Below, in pieces: positions 44,039 through 52,818 of a stretch of 64,000 bases of DNA. The position numbers were made by a program, and so were the translations under genes. The stretch comes from Sphingopyxis sp. MWB1 (GTDB lineage: Bacteria > Pseudomonadota > Alphaproteobacteria > Sphingomonadales > Sphingomonadaceae), in contig NZ_JQFJ01000001.1 in assembly GCF_000763945.1 (NCBI RefSeq), positions 130,346 to 194,345 of the forward strand, written 5' to 3'. Each line of letters begins with the position of its first letter. The stretch's first letter is position 1. The notes beneath the pieces were generated by a model. That model ran no database searches and had not been told where the DNA came from. It saw only the letters and a program-made list of their open reading frames with translations.

Positions 44039-44797
44039 TCAGACCAGCCGTACCGAAATTCCGCCGTCGGCGAGCATCGCGGTTCCGGTGACAAAGCTTG
44101 ACTGGCCGGAGAGCAGGAACAGCGCGACCTCGGCGATCTCGGCCGCGCTGGCCATGCGCTTCATCGGGTGGAGGTCCGCGACAAAGGCGAGCAGGTCGGC
44201 GTCGCCTTCGCCGCCCATCGGGGTGACCGTCCCACCGGGAAGCAGGGCATTCACGCGAATTCCCGCTGCGGCGTGGTCTGAGGCCAGCGACTTGACCAGC
44301 CCGACCAGCCCCGCCTTTGATGCGGCATAGGCGCCCATCCCTGCCAGTCCGCCGTTGCTGACCCCTACGAAGGAGGAGGTGAAGACGATCGAGCCGCTAC
44401 CGCGTTCGAGCATCGCGGGAATTTGCGCCTTGGCCGCGAAAAAGGCGCTGGTCAGATTGGTTGCGATGACCTGATCCCAGTTCGCGATCGACATATCGGG
44501 GACGGCCAGCATATCGCCGACGATGCCCGCATTGTTGAAGGCGCCGTCCAGGCCGCCAAATTCGGTGCGGGCGAGATCGACGAGCGCGTCGGCATAGCCA
44601 TATTCGGATACGTCTCCCGCCAGGATGATAGCGTTCGCGCCCGCGTTTCGGGCAGCCTGCGCCGTGCTTTCCAGTTCCGCCGCGCGGCGGGCGCCGAGGA
44701 CGAGATTGGCGCCGGCCTTTCCGAAAAGCTGTGCGGCGGCGGCGCCGATGCCGCTGCTGGCGCCGGTGATGATGATGGTTTTGCCTTGAAGATCCAT
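44039..44797 (-). CDS. Short-chain dehydrogenase/reductase (SDR)
   Basis: A 252-residue classical SDR with TGASSGIGAAAAQLFG (cofactor), NNAG, catalytic Ser in SSFVG and YAASK (Tyr/Lys). The acidic residue after strand 2 is missing (GARRAAEL), which favours NADP. ATG 44797 has GGAG upstream; ATG 44809 is an alternative. The substrate is not deducible. It is convergent with the quinone oxidoreductase gene. Confidence 0.9.
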   Translation of the reverse strand: MDLQGKTIIITGASSGIGAAAAQLFGKAGANLVLGARRAAELESTAQAARNAGANAIILAGDVSEYGYADALVDLARTEFGGLDGAFNNAGIVGDMLAVPDMSIANWDQVIATNLTSAFFAAKAQIPAMLERGSGSIVFTSSFVGVSNGGLAGMGAYAASKAGLVGLVKSLASDHAAAGIRVNALLPGGTVTPMGGEGDADLLAFVADLHPMKRMASAAEIAEVALFLLSGQSSFVTGTAMLADGGISVRLV

Positions 44798-44887
44798 TGC
44801 CTGCTCCATTGTGTAGGGAAGCTGCGGCTAGGAGAGGGGCGCGCGATTGGCGTCCCGTAAATTGCGGCCAAACAGAGGTATTGCGGC

Positions 44888-45661
44888 CTAGAACAGCGAC
44901 CAGATCGGGTTGGTAGGGTCGCTCAGCAATTTTATCGTCAGCGCGGCCGACATCAGCACGAGCACCGGGCGCACACCGCGTCCGCCATAGCGGATCGCCA
45001 GCCGCGCGCCGAGCTGGTTGCCCGCGACATTGGCAGCGGCCATCGCAAAGCCGAGCAGCCAGAGAACATGGCCGCCGAGCGCCATCGCGGCCAGCCCCGC
45101 GATATTGGTGGTGAGGTTGAGGAGCTTTGCATTGCCGATGGCGCGCACCAGCCCCAGCCCGCCGAGCGCGACCAGGGCGAGGGTGAAGAAGGAGCCGGTG
45201 CCGGGGCCGAAAAAGCCGTCGTAAAAGCCGATGGCGAAGGTGGTCAGGGTCAATCCGGCCTGACCGACGCGCGCCTGCCGGTCGACATCGCTCATCGACG
45301 GGGCGAGAAGGAAATAGAGCCCCATGGCGATGAGCAGCACCGGAACGAAGGCGGCCAGAAAGTCCGATGCGACGAACTGAACCGCGGTCGCGCCGAGCGC
45401 CGAGCCGACAAAAGTCGCGGCGACCGGCCAGGCGAAGCGCGCGAGATCGACATGGCCGCTGCGCCAGAAGGTATAGCAGGCGGAGGAGGTGCCGATCATG
45501 CTTTGCAGCTTGTTCGTCGCCAGCGCGGCGACGGGCGGAACGCCTGCCGCCATCAGCGCAGGGATGGTGAGCAACCCGCCCCCGCCCGCGAGCGCGTCGA
45601 TGGTGCCCGCGATAAAGGCGATGGCCATCAGCAAGGCAATGGTTTCGGCGGCAAATTCCAT
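44888..45661 (-). CDS. TauE/SafE (TSUP) family membrane exporter
   Basis: A 257-residue protein with seven to eight membrane segments. The N-terminal repeat begins 'AFIAGTIDALAGGGGLLTIPALMAAGVPPVAALATNKLQ', the family signature; the second repeat has 'GFYDGFFGPGTGSFFTLALV'. Members export sulfite, sulfonates or other organic anions. It lies upstream of the SDR gene on the same strand and divergent from the arsenic operon, 191 bases away. Confidence 0.88.
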   Translation of the reverse strand: MEFAAETIALLMAIAFIAGTIDALAGGGGLLTIPALMAAGVPPVAALATNKLQSMIGTSSACYTFWRSGHVDLARFAWPVAATFVGSALGATAVQFVASDFLAAFVPVLLIAMGLYFLLAPSMSDVDRQARVGQAGLTLTTFAIGFYDGFFGPGTGSFFTLALVALGGLGLVRAIGNAKLLNLTTNIAGLAAMALGGHVLWLLGFAMAAANVAGNQLGARLAIRYGGRGVRPVLVLMSAALTIKLLSDPTNPIWSLF

Positions 45662-45805
45662 GCGCGCCTTTAGCCCCGAAGCGCGGGCGGTGGCCAGTGG
45701 TTTTGGATGGGGGAGGCGGGCTTTTCAAACCCAGCGGGCTTTCGCCGGGGTGCGGCTCCCTTTGCCGGGAAGCGCGGGCAAAGGGTGAAGCTAGCTTGCC
45801 ACTTC

Positions 45806-45839
45806 AATGATTCGATGATAGTCGAACTATCGAATCATT
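45806..45839. promoter_or_regulatory. ArsR-type operator before the arsenic operon
   Basis: AATGATTCGAT and its exact reverse complement ATCGAATCATT, separated by 12 bases that hold a further partial inverted repeat (GATAGT-CGA-ACTATC). It lies directly before the ribosome site GGAG and the arsI start. ArsR repressors bind such sites. Both arms contain a GANTC site, the CcrM methylation target in alphaproteobacteria. Confidence 0.7.
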
Positions 45840-45852
45840 TGGAGAATGCATC

Positions 45853-46326
45853 ATGAAGCGTTTGCACATGCATATCAGCGTGGCCGAACTGGAGCCTGCC
45901 ATTGCCTTTTATTCGCGGCTTTTCGACGCGCCGCCCAGCGTGACCAAGGGCGATTATGCCAAATGGATGCTCGACGACCCGCGCGTCAATCTGGCCATTT
46001 CGGCGCGGGCCCGTGCGACGGGGATCGACCATGTCGGCATTCAGGTGGAGAGCAGCGAGGAGCTGGCGGCGCTCGCTGCGCGGTTGAAGGCGGCGGGCGA
46101 TGTGACCTTCGATCAGGAAGCGACGACTTGTTGCTATGCCAAATCGGACAAGAGCTGGGTCACCGATCCCGCAGGGGTGCGCTGGGAAAGCTTTCATACG
46201 CTGGGCGAGGCGACCGTTTATGGCGAGGATGAGCAGCTTCCCGTAGCGATGATGGACGGGGACGGGGACGGGGACGGGGCGGAAGGCGCGGGCGCCTGCT
46301 GTCCGCCCAAGGCGGCGTGCTGCTGA
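45853..46326 (+). CDS. arsI: ArsI/CadI-family VOC metalloenzyme, probable C-As lyase
   Basis: A 157-residue vicinal-oxygen-chelate protein. Metal ligand candidates are His5 (or His7), His60 (GIDHVG) and Glu112 (VRWESF). The vicinal thiol pair Cys93-Cys94 in TTCCYAKSDKSWV matches the methylarsenite-binding site of ArsI, which cleaves the carbon-arsenic bond using iron and oxygen. After the core, a tail with four Asp-Gly units and five cysteines (ACCPPKAACC) is unusual. The Asp-Gly stretch is coded by a perfect hexanucleotide repeat (46255-46278). It is first in the arsI-arsR-acr3-arsC operon and overlaps arsR by one base. CadI function is an alternative. Confidence 0.85.
   Translation: MKRLHMHISVAELEPAIAFYSRLFDAPPSVTKGDYAKWMLDDPRVNLAISARARATGIDHVGIQVESSEELAALAARLKAAGDVTFDQEATTCCYAKSDKSWVTDPAGVRWESFHTLGEATVYGEDEQLPVAMMDGDGDGDGAEGAGACCPPKAACC
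46255..46278 (+). repeat. Hexanucleotide tandem repeat inside arsI
   Basis: Four perfect copies of GACGGG, in frame, coding Asp-Gly. Length can change by slipped-strand mispairing without loss of frame. Confidence 0.85.
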
Positions 46327-46676
46327 TGCTGCTTCCCGATGCTGTCGAGGCGCTGTCGGCGCTGGCGCAGGGGCACCGCCTCGCGGTTTTCCGCCTGCTC
46401 GTCCGGGCGGGCGGGGACGGCCTGCCCGCCGGGGATATTGCGCGCGAAATTGGCGTGCGTCCCAATACATTGTCGACCCATCTGACCATTCTGTCGCATG
46501 CGGGATTGGTTCACTCGCGCCGCGAGGGGCGCCAGATCATCTATGCCGCCGATTATGAAGCGATGAGCGGATTGCTCACCTTTCTGGTCGCCGATTGTTG
46601 TGGAGGGCGCGCCGAAATCTGCGCCCCCCTCGCCGAAATGGCGCAAAATTGCTGTGAAAAGGAGCGTAAGGCGTGA
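46326..46676 (+). CDS. arsR: ArsR family arsenic-responsive repressor
   Basis: A 116-residue winged-helix repressor (LAQGHRLAVFRLLVRAG; recognition helix 'RPNTLSTHLTILSHAGLVHSRREGRQIIYAAD'). The metal site is probably C-terminal: Cys pair in VADCCGG, Cys in EICAPL and pair in NCCEKE, similar to ArsR types that sense As(III) or methylarsenite through vicinal cysteines after the DNA-binding domain. ATG 46326 overlaps the arsI stop (TGATG), and its own stop overlaps acr3 (GTGA). It should bind the palindrome at 45806-45839. Confidence 0.9.
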   Translation: MLLPDAVEALSALAQGHRLAVFRLLVRAGGDGLPAGDIAREIGVRPNTLSTHLTILSHAGLVHSRREGRQIIYAADYEAMSGLLTFLVADCCGGRAEICAPLAEMAQNCCEKERKA

Positions 46677-47746
46677 CGCTGTTTGAACGTTATCTGACCT
46701 TGTGGGTCGCCCTGTGCATCGTCGTCGGGATTGCCGCGGGGCATTGGCTGCCCGCCATTTTTGCCGCCATTGGCGCGGCGGAAATTGCCAAGGTCAATCT
46801 GCCGGTCGCGCTGCTGGTCTGGCTGATGATCATTCCCATGCTGCTCAAGATCGATTTTGCCGCGCTGGGCAAGGTGGGGCGGCATTGGCGCGGAATTGGC
46901 GTGACGCTGTTCGTCAATTGGGCGGTGAAGCCCTTTTCCATGGCGCTGCTCGGGGCGATTTTCATCGGCTGGCTGTTCGCGCCATGGCTGCCGGCGGACC
47001 AGATATCCTCCTATATCGCCGGGCTGATCCTGCTGGCGGCGGCGCCGTGCACGGCGATGGTCTTTGTGTGGTCGAACCTGTGCGAGGGCGAGCCGAGCTA
47101 TACGCTGAGCCAGGTGGCGCTCAACGATGTGCTGATGCTGTTCCTGTTTGCGCCGCTGGTTGCGCTGCTCTTGGGTGTGGCGGCGATCATTGTGCCGTGG
47201 GACACGCTGATGCTGTCGGTGCTGCTTTATATTGTCGTGCCGGTGGTGCTGGCGCAGATGATTCGGCGCATGATGCTGGCGCGTGGCGGGGAGGTGGCGC
47301 TCGGCCGCCTGCTGGCGCGGCTGTCGCCCCTGTCACTCGCCGCCTTGCTTGCGACCCTGGTGCTGCTTTTCGGCTTTCAGGGCGAGCAGATTGTCGCGCA
47401 GCCGCTGATTATCGCGCTGCTGGCGGTGCCGATATTGATCCAGGTCTATTTCAACGCCGGGCTCGCCTATCTGCTCAATCGCGCGGTGGGGGAGGCGCAT
47501 TGCGTCGCCGGACCATCGGCACTGATCGGCGCGAGCAATTTCTTTGAACTGGCGGTCGCGGCGGCGATCAGCCTGTTTGGCCTGCAATCAGGTGCGGCGC
47601 TGGCGACGGTGGTGGGCGTGTTGATCGAGGTGCCCGTGATGCTGTCGGTCGTCGCGATCGTTAACCGGTCCAAGGGCTGGTATGAACGCGGACGCGCGGT
47701 GGCGGCGCGGCAGGGCGCGGGCGCCGAAGGGGAGGCAAGGCTGTGA
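46673..47746 (+). CDS. acr3: Arsenite efflux transporter, ACR3 family
   Basis: A 357-residue protein with about ten membrane segments. The conserved 'AAPCTAMVFVWSNLCEGEPSYTLSQVALNDVLMLFLFAPL' contains the essential cysteine of ACR3 carriers, and 'SFFELAVAAAISLFG' fits the C-terminal motif. It exports As(III) using the proton gradient. It starts with GTG overlapping the arsR stop (GTGA) and ends overlapping arsC (GTGA). Confidence 0.93.
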   Translation: MTLFERYLTLWVALCIVVGIAAGHWLPAIFAAIGAAEIAKVNLPVALLVWLMIIPMLLKIDFAALGKVGRHWRGIGVTLFVNWAVKPFSMALLGAIFIGWLFAPWLPADQISSYIAGLILLAAAPCTAMVFVWSNLCEGEPSYTLSQVALNDVLMLFLFAPLVALLLGVAAIIVPWDTLMLSVLLYIVVPVVLAQMIRRMMLARGGEVALGRLLARLSPLSLAALLATLVLLFGFQGEQIVAQPLIIALLAVPILIQVYFNAGLAYLLNRAVGEAHCVAGPSALIGASNFFELAVAAAISLFGLQSGAALATVVGVLIEVPVMLSVVAIVNRSKGWYERGRAVAARQGAGAEGEARL

Positions 47747-48165
47747 GCGATTTTCCTGTCACCATCTATCACAACCCCGATTGCGGGACATCGCGCAACG
47801 CGCTGGCGATGATCGAGGCCGCGGGATATGCGCCCGAGGTGATTGAGTATCGCCGCGCGGGGTGGACCGCCGAGCAGCTGGAGCAGCTGTGCGCGGCAAT
47901 GGGCGTGCGCCCGCGCGCCTTGCTGCGCGAAAAGGGGACACCCGCAGCGGAGCTGGGCCTGGTGGATGAGGACGTGTCCGACGCGGCGATGATCGCCGCG
48001 ATGGTCGCGCATCCTATTTTGGTGAATCGCCCGATCGTCGTGACGCCCAAGGGGGTGAAGCTATGTCGCCCGTCCGAACAGGTGCTGGAATTGCTTGAGC
48101 GGGCCCCGGCACAGTTTCAAAAGGAAGATGGCGAGATTATCCTGCCTTTTCCGGGCGGCCAATAA
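47743..48165 (+). CDS. arsC: Arsenate reductase, glutaredoxin-coupled ArsC
   Basis: A 140-residue protein with the catalytic Cys in [12 protein letters not shown] and the arginines 'LREKGTP', '[20 protein letters not shown]' that bind arsenate. It reduces As(V) to As(III) for export by Acr3. The GTG start overlaps acr3. It closes the operon, ending just before tRNA-Pro. Confidence 0.95.
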   Translation: MSDFPVTIYHNPDCGTSRNALAMIEAAGYAPEVIEYRRAGWTAEQLEQLCAAMGVRPRALLREKGTPAAELGLVDEDVSDAAMIAAMVAHPILVNRPIVVTPKGVKLCRPSEQVLELLERAPAQFQKEDGEIILPFPGGQ

Positions 48166-48206
48166 GCGCGGCGCGCAAGGGGTGTTGGAATAAGGCTTTG
48201 GAAAAT

Positions 48207-48283
48207 TGGTCGGGACGAGAGGATTCGAACCTCCGACCCCCACACCCCCAGTGTGATGCGCTACCAGGCTGCGCTACGTCCCG
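48207..48283 (-). tRNA. tRNA-Pro (anticodon GGG)
   Basis: A 77-base cloverleaf on the minus strand. Acceptor arms CGGGACG and CGTCCCG pair; the anticodon loop is C-T-GGG-G-G between stems TCACA and TGTGG; the T arm is GGAGG-TTCGAAT-CCTCT. The 3' CCA is encoded. Anticodon GGG reads proline codons. Confidence 0.95.
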
Positions 48284-48575
48284 ACCGGCCCTGTTGGGCA
48301 GGCGAGGCCCCTAGCGCGGCTTGCGATGCGATGCAAGGCCATCCTCGCGCAAAGATGCGATAAGGCGCCGCCGGGGTCGCCAAAGCGGCGGACGCACGCC
48401 CTTCGCCCTTGACCGGCGCGCGATCATCGCCATTTTGGGCGCGCCTGGACGGGAGTGGGCCGCGATCAGCCATTGGTTGCGCGTCCTTTCGCTGCGTGAT
48501 AGGCGCCGCGCCATATCTGTGCAGCCTGTCCGGTGAGGGGTGGGCCGCATATGCTGAACGGAAAGTCATACATTC
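48284..48575. other. Intergenic region between tRNA-Pro and yajC
   Basis: About 290 bases of GC-rich sequence with no gene or clear RNA. It should hold the promoters for the divergent tRNA gene and yajC; I cannot place them. Confidence 0.4.
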
Positions 48576-48905
48576 ATGTCGATGCAATTGCTTCTGACCC
48601 AGGCGGCCGGATCGGGGGGCGGGGCAGCCGGTTTCCTGATGCTGGTGCCCTATCTGCTGATCTTTGTCGTATTCTGGTTCTTCCTAATTCGCCCGCAGCA
48701 GGTGCGGATGAAGGAGCATAAGGCCAAGATTGCGGCGGTGAAGCCGCGCGATCAGGTCGTGACCGGCGGCGGGATCGTCGGCAAGGTCACGCGGGTCGAC
48801 GATGATTTCGCCGATGTCGAAATTGCGCAGGGCGTGAAGATCAAGGTTGTGAAGGCAACCCTGTCGGACGTTCTGCAGCCCGGCGGCAAGCCCGCCAACG
48901 ATTGA
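48576..48905 (+). CDS. yajC: Preprotein translocase accessory subunit YajC
   Basis: A 109-residue membrane protein with one helix (FLMLVPYLLIFVVFWFFLIRPQQ) and a cytoplasmic barrel-like part (KPRDQVVTGGGIVGKVTRVDDDFADVEIAQGVKIKVVKATL). It associates with SecDF at the Sec translocon. It is first in yajC-secD-secF. Confidence 0.96.
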   Translation: MSMQLLLTQAAGSGGGAAGFLMLVPYLLIFVVFWFFLIRPQQVRMKEHKAKIAAVKPRDQVVTGGGIVGKVTRVDDDFADVEIAQGVKIKVVKATLSDVLQPGGKPAND

Positions 48906-48966
48906 CGGCGCACCGGGCCGCCCGATCGGCGGCGCGGTTCCCCCTAAAGGCAAGCGGAAACCATCC

Positions 48967-50580
48967 ATGCTCGATTTTCCTCGCTGGAAAACCATCGGTA
49001 TCAGCATCATATTGCTGCTGGGCGTCCTTTTTTCCATTCCCAGCTTCCTGCCCGAAAAGCAGTTTGAAAGCCTGCCCGGCTTTGCCCAGGCGAAGGTCAA
49101 TCTGGGGCTTGACCTGGCGGGCGGCAGCCATTTGTTGCTGGAAGCGGATCTTGCCGATCTGGAAAAGACGCAGCTTGCGAATATGGAGAAGACCGTCCGT
49201 GCAGCCATGCGCGGGGACCGGGGGCCGGAAGATGATATCGCCATTGGCGAGCTGACCAATGCCAATGGCCGGATCAGCTTCCTTGTGCGCAACGGAGCGC
49301 AACTGGATGCCGCGCGCGAGCGGCTGTTCAGCGTGACGCAGGGCGCGGGACTGACCGGGCAGCGCGACTGGGACGTCGATGTTGTCGATACCACCCGCAT
49401 CGTGCTGACCCCGACGAGCGCGGGGCGCACGCAGGCGGTGGCCAATGCCATGGATACGGCGCGCGACATTATCGACCGCCGCGTCAATGCGCTGGGCACG
49501 CGTGAGCCGACGATCATTCGCGAAGGCGATGACCGTATCGTCGTGCAGGTGCCGGGCTTGCAGGACCCCGCGGCGCTGAAAGAATTGATCGGCAAGACCG
49601 CGCGGCTGGAATTTCGCATGGTCGATGCCAATGCGGACCCCAATGAAGCGCTGGCGGGCCGCGTTCCGGTGGGCAGCGAGATTGTCCCTTATGCCGAAGG
49701 CGAAGGCAATGGCGCGGCTTTTGAGGTGCTGCGCCGTCAGGTGATGATCAGCGGCGACCAGCTGCTCGACGCGCAACAGAGTTTTGACCCGCAATCGAAC
49801 CAGCCGGTGGTGAGCATCCGTTTCGATTCGGCGGGATCGAGCACCTTCGCGCGCGTCACCGCGCAAAATGTGAACAAGCGTTTTGCGATGGTGCTCGACG
49901 GTAAAGTGTTGTCGGCGCCGTCGATCAATGAACCGATTTTAGGCGGAAGTGCGCAGATTTCGGGCAGTTTCACCGTGGCGAGTGCCAATAGCCTGGCCAT
50001 TTCGCTGCGCTCTGGCGCGCTTCCGGTGAAAATGGAAGTGGTCGAGGAGCGCACCGTGACTCCCGAATTGGGGGCCGATTCGATCCGCCGCGGCGCGATT
50101 GCCGGGATCATCGGCACCGTTGCGGTGCTGGCCTTCATGATCGCCGTTTATGGGCGCTTCGGCATTTATGCGAATATCGCGCTGCTGTTCAACATCGGCC
50201 TGATCATCGCTATCATGGCGGCGTTCAACGCCACGCTGACACTGCCGGGGATTGCAGGTTTCGTACTGACCATCGGTGCGGCGGTCGACGCCAATGTGCT
50301 GATCAACGAGCGTATTCGTGAGGAATTGAAACGCGGGCGCCGGGTGTTCCAGGCGGTCGAGCTGGGCTATTCCGAAGCCAGCCGCGCGATTTTCGATGCG
50401 AATATCACCAATGTCATCGCCGCGGCGCTGATGTTCTGGTTCGGCTCTGGCCCCATCAAGGGCTTTGCCGTGGTGCTGACCATCGGCATCGTCACCAGCG
50501 TCTTTACCGCCGTGACCGTCACGCGCCTTTTTGCCGCCCGCTGGCTGCACAAGACGCGGCCGACCACGCTGAATATTTAA
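48967..50580 (+). CDS. secD: Protein translocase subunit SecD
   Basis: A 537-residue membrane protein with the D1 motif (LGLDLAGGSHLLLE), the large periplasmic P1 domain and C-terminal helices (IRRGAIAGIIGTVAVLAFMIAVYGR; 'LPGIAGFVLTIGAAVDANVLINERIREEL' with the proton-relay Asp). With SecF it uses the proton gradient to complete protein export. SecF follows by 15 bases. Confidence 0.97.
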   Translation: MLDFPRWKTIGISIILLLGVLFSIPSFLPEKQFESLPGFAQAKVNLGLDLAGGSHLLLEADLADLEKTQLANMEKTVRAAMRGDRGPEDDIAIGELTNANGRISFLVRNGAQLDAARERLFSVTQGAGLTGQRDWDVDVVDTTRIVLTPTSAGRTQAVANAMDTARDIIDRRVNALGTREPTIIREGDDRIVVQVPGLQDPAALKELIGKTARLEFRMVDANADPNEALAGRVPVGSEIVPYAEGEGNGAAFEVLRRQVMISGDQLLDAQQSFDPQSNQPVVSIRFDSAGSSTFARVTAQNVNKRFAMVLDGKVLSAPSINEPILGGSAQISGSFTVASANSLAISLRSGALPVKMEVVEERTVTPELGADSIRRGAIAGIIGTVAVLAFMIAVYGRFGIYANIALLFNIGLIIAIMAAFNATLTLPGIAGFVLTIGAAVDANVLINERIREELKRGRRVFQAVELGYSEASRAIFDANITNVIAAALMFWFGSGPIKGFAVVLTIGIVTSVFTAVTVTRLFAARWLHKTRPTTLNI

Positions 50581-50595
50581 AGAGGGATCGATCCC

Positions 50596-51576
50596 ATGCG
50601 TTTGCTGAAACTCGTCCCCGAAGACACGAATATCCAGTTTCTGAGATGGCGCCATGTGGCGATGGCGATCAGCATATTGATGATCATCGCCTCCATCGCG
50701 CTGGTCGCGACGCGCGGGCTGAATCTGGGCGTCGATTTTGTCGGTGGCCAGTCGGTTCGGGTCGAATTTACCGGCCAGATGCCGAAAATCGACGAGATTC
50801 GCGAAAAGGTCGGCGCGATCGGCCTGGGCGAAGCGACAATCCAGCAATTTGGTTCGGATCAGGCGGTGTCGATCCGCACGGCGCTTCCCGAAGGGGACAA
50901 GACGGCGGCGGACCGTGCCGGACAACAGCTTGTAGCCGGCATTCAAAAGGCGTTTCCGACCGCAAAGACCGGATCGGTCGAGACGGTGTCGGGCAAGGTT
51001 TCGGGCGAATTGCTGCGCACCGGCGCGCTCAGCCTGCTGCTCGCGATGGTAGCCATCTCCATCTATATCTGGATCCGCTTTGAATGGCAGTTTGGCGTGG
51101 GGGCCTTGTTCGGTCTGTTCCACGACGTGGCGCTGACCTTCGGCTTTTTTGCGCTGACGCAGATGCAGTTCGACCTCAATATCGTCGCCGCCTTGCTGAC
51201 GATCATCGGCTATTCGCTGAACGATACGATTGTGGTGTTCGACCGTATCCGCGAGAATCTGAAGAAATATCGCAAGATGGAAATCATTCCGCTGCTCGAT
51301 CTCAGCATCAATGAGACGCTGGCGCGCACGGTGATGACCAGCTTTACAATGTTGATCGCGCTCGCCGTTCTCCTGTGGGTGGGGCCCGATGTGATCTTCG
51401 GCTTCACTGCGGCGATGCTGCTCGGCATTGTTATCGGTACCTATTCATCCATCTATATGTCGGCGCCGATCCTCGTCTGGCTGAAGGTCGGCCCCGACAG
51501 CTTCATCCCGCGCACCACTGCGGCGACCGAGGGTGCCGAGCGGGTTACGCGCGACGATGACGGTGCGGTGGTCTGA
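50596..51576 (+). CDS. secF: Protein translocase subunit SecF
   Basis: A 326-residue partner of SecD. Shared motifs are LGVDFVGGQSVRVEF, 'LTIIGYSLNDTIVVFDRIRENL' (functional Asp) and 'INETLARTVMTSFTMLIALAVLL'. The length and operon position are normal. Confidence 0.97.
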   Translation: MRLLKLVPEDTNIQFLRWRHVAMAISILMIIASIALVATRGLNLGVDFVGGQSVRVEFTGQMPKIDEIREKVGAIGLGEATIQQFGSDQAVSIRTALPEGDKTAADRAGQQLVAGIQKAFPTAKTGSVETVSGKVSGELLRTGALSLLLAMVAISIYIWIRFEWQFGVGALFGLFHDVALTFGFFALTQMQFDLNIVAALLTIIGYSLNDTIVVFDRIRENLKKYRKMEIIPLLDLSINETLARTVMTSFTMLIALAVLLWVGPDVIFGFTAAMLLGIVIGTYSSIYMSAPILVWLKVGPDSFIPRTTAATEGAERVTRDDDGAVV

Positions 51577-51596
51577 CGTTTGACGTCTGATGCGCG

Positions 51597-52769
51597 TCAG
51601 CGCCGCGCGCAGCGGCGCAGATGTGCGGCGAGTTCGCGCCCGTTCCGGTCCCAGTCGAAGCGGCCTTCGAGGCTCGCTGCCACCCTTTGAGGGGAGGGCG
51701 GCGCGGCATGAAGCGCGCGCACGGCATCGGCAATGGCGGCGGGGGTGCGTTCGGAAAGAATGCGCCCGGCGTCGGGAGCGGTCACCAGTTCGGCGGCGCC
51801 CCCCGCATCGCTGATGACGATGGGCGTGCCGCAGGCGAGCGCTTCGACCCAGGCGTTGGCGAGGCCTTCGCTGACCGACGGCATGACGACGATATTGGCG
51901 GCGCGGTAGAGGGCGGGAAGATCAGCATTGGCGACCGGACCCAGAAAATGCACGCGCTCGGCAACACCCAGCCGGGCCGCAAGCGCGCGGTAGCGGCTTT
52001 CCTCCTCGCCTGACCCGGCGAGCCAGTAATGAAATTCGGGTAGCATCGGCAGCGCCTCGATCACGAGCGCCTGTCCCTTGCGCGGGATGAGCGCGCCGAC
52101 GGTCAGAAGCGCGGGAGCGTCGCCAAGGCCTCGGGCGCGCCGGGCTTCGCTCCGGTCGCCGGGGCAAAAGCGGCTGCGGTCGATACCGGTATAGTGGACG
52201 GTGATTTTAGCGGGATCGATGCCGATGGCGGCCATGTCGCGGCGCATGGCGTCGGACACGGCGAGCAGGCCTGCGGCTCCATCGGCGGCGCGGCGCAATT
52301 GGGGCGCGCTGGCCGGCGCGTGGCCGAAATGGCTGATGTCGGCGCCGCGCGCCTTGACCGAATAGGGCAGGCCGAGCGCCGCGCCCACGCGCATGGCGGC
52401 GGGGCCGTCGGGGTAGAAAAATTGCGCGTCGACGACGTCAAATTCCCGGTTTCCGATCGCGCGGCGCACGGCGCGGGCGATGAGCGCGGGGTTGATGCGC
52501 GTGCCGACACGCGGGAGCAAAGGGAAGCGGGGACGCAGGACTTTAAGGCCATTCCAGCTTTCGCGATGCGGGAGCGAACGGAGCGCGCGGTAACGCGGGT
52601 GAAGCGACAGCGGAAAGGGCGGCAGGCCGATCGGCGCGACGATGAGAAGCTCGACCCCGGGCTGCTGTGCGAGGACGCGCAGGCTGCGCTCGACGAACAG
52701 GCCGAAATTGGGCCGCGCCGCGTCGGGAAAAAGCGTTGCGATGGACAGGATGCGAAGCGGGGCGGTCAT
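51597..52769 (-). CDS. Glycosyltransferase family 4 protein
   Basis: A 390-residue GT-B fold enzyme. The acceptor domain starts 'ILSIATLFPDAARPNFGLFVERS'. The donor-binding C-terminal domain has LLTVGALIPRKGQ and 'SVSEGLANAWVEALACGTPIV' (the EX7E motif). It transfers a nucleotide-linked sugar; the product could be a polysaccharide or glycolipid. It is isolated from other polysaccharide genes here and convergent with secF. Confidence 0.9.
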   Translation of the reverse strand: MTAPLRILSIATLFPDAARPNFGLFVERSLRVLAQQPGVELLIVAPIGLPPFPLSLHPRYRALRSLPHRESWNGLKVLRPRFPLLPRVGTRINPALIARAVRRAIGNREFDVVDAQFFYPDGPAAMRVGAALGLPYSVKARGADISHFGHAPASAPQLRRAADGAAGLLAVSDAMRRDMAAIGIDPAKITVHYTGIDRSRFCPGDRSEARRARGLGDAPALLTVGALIPRKGQALVIEALPMLPEFHYWLAGSGEEESRYRALAARLGVAERVHFLGPVANADLPALYRAANIVVMPSVSEGLANAWVEALACGTPIVISDAGGAAELVTAPDAGRILSERTPAAIADAVRALHAAPPSPQRVAASLEGRFDWDRNGRELAAHLRRCARR

Positions 52770-52818
52770 GGCGTTCCTTGAAAGCCGGCCCGATAGCGCA
52801 GCGGGCGCTGAGATTATG

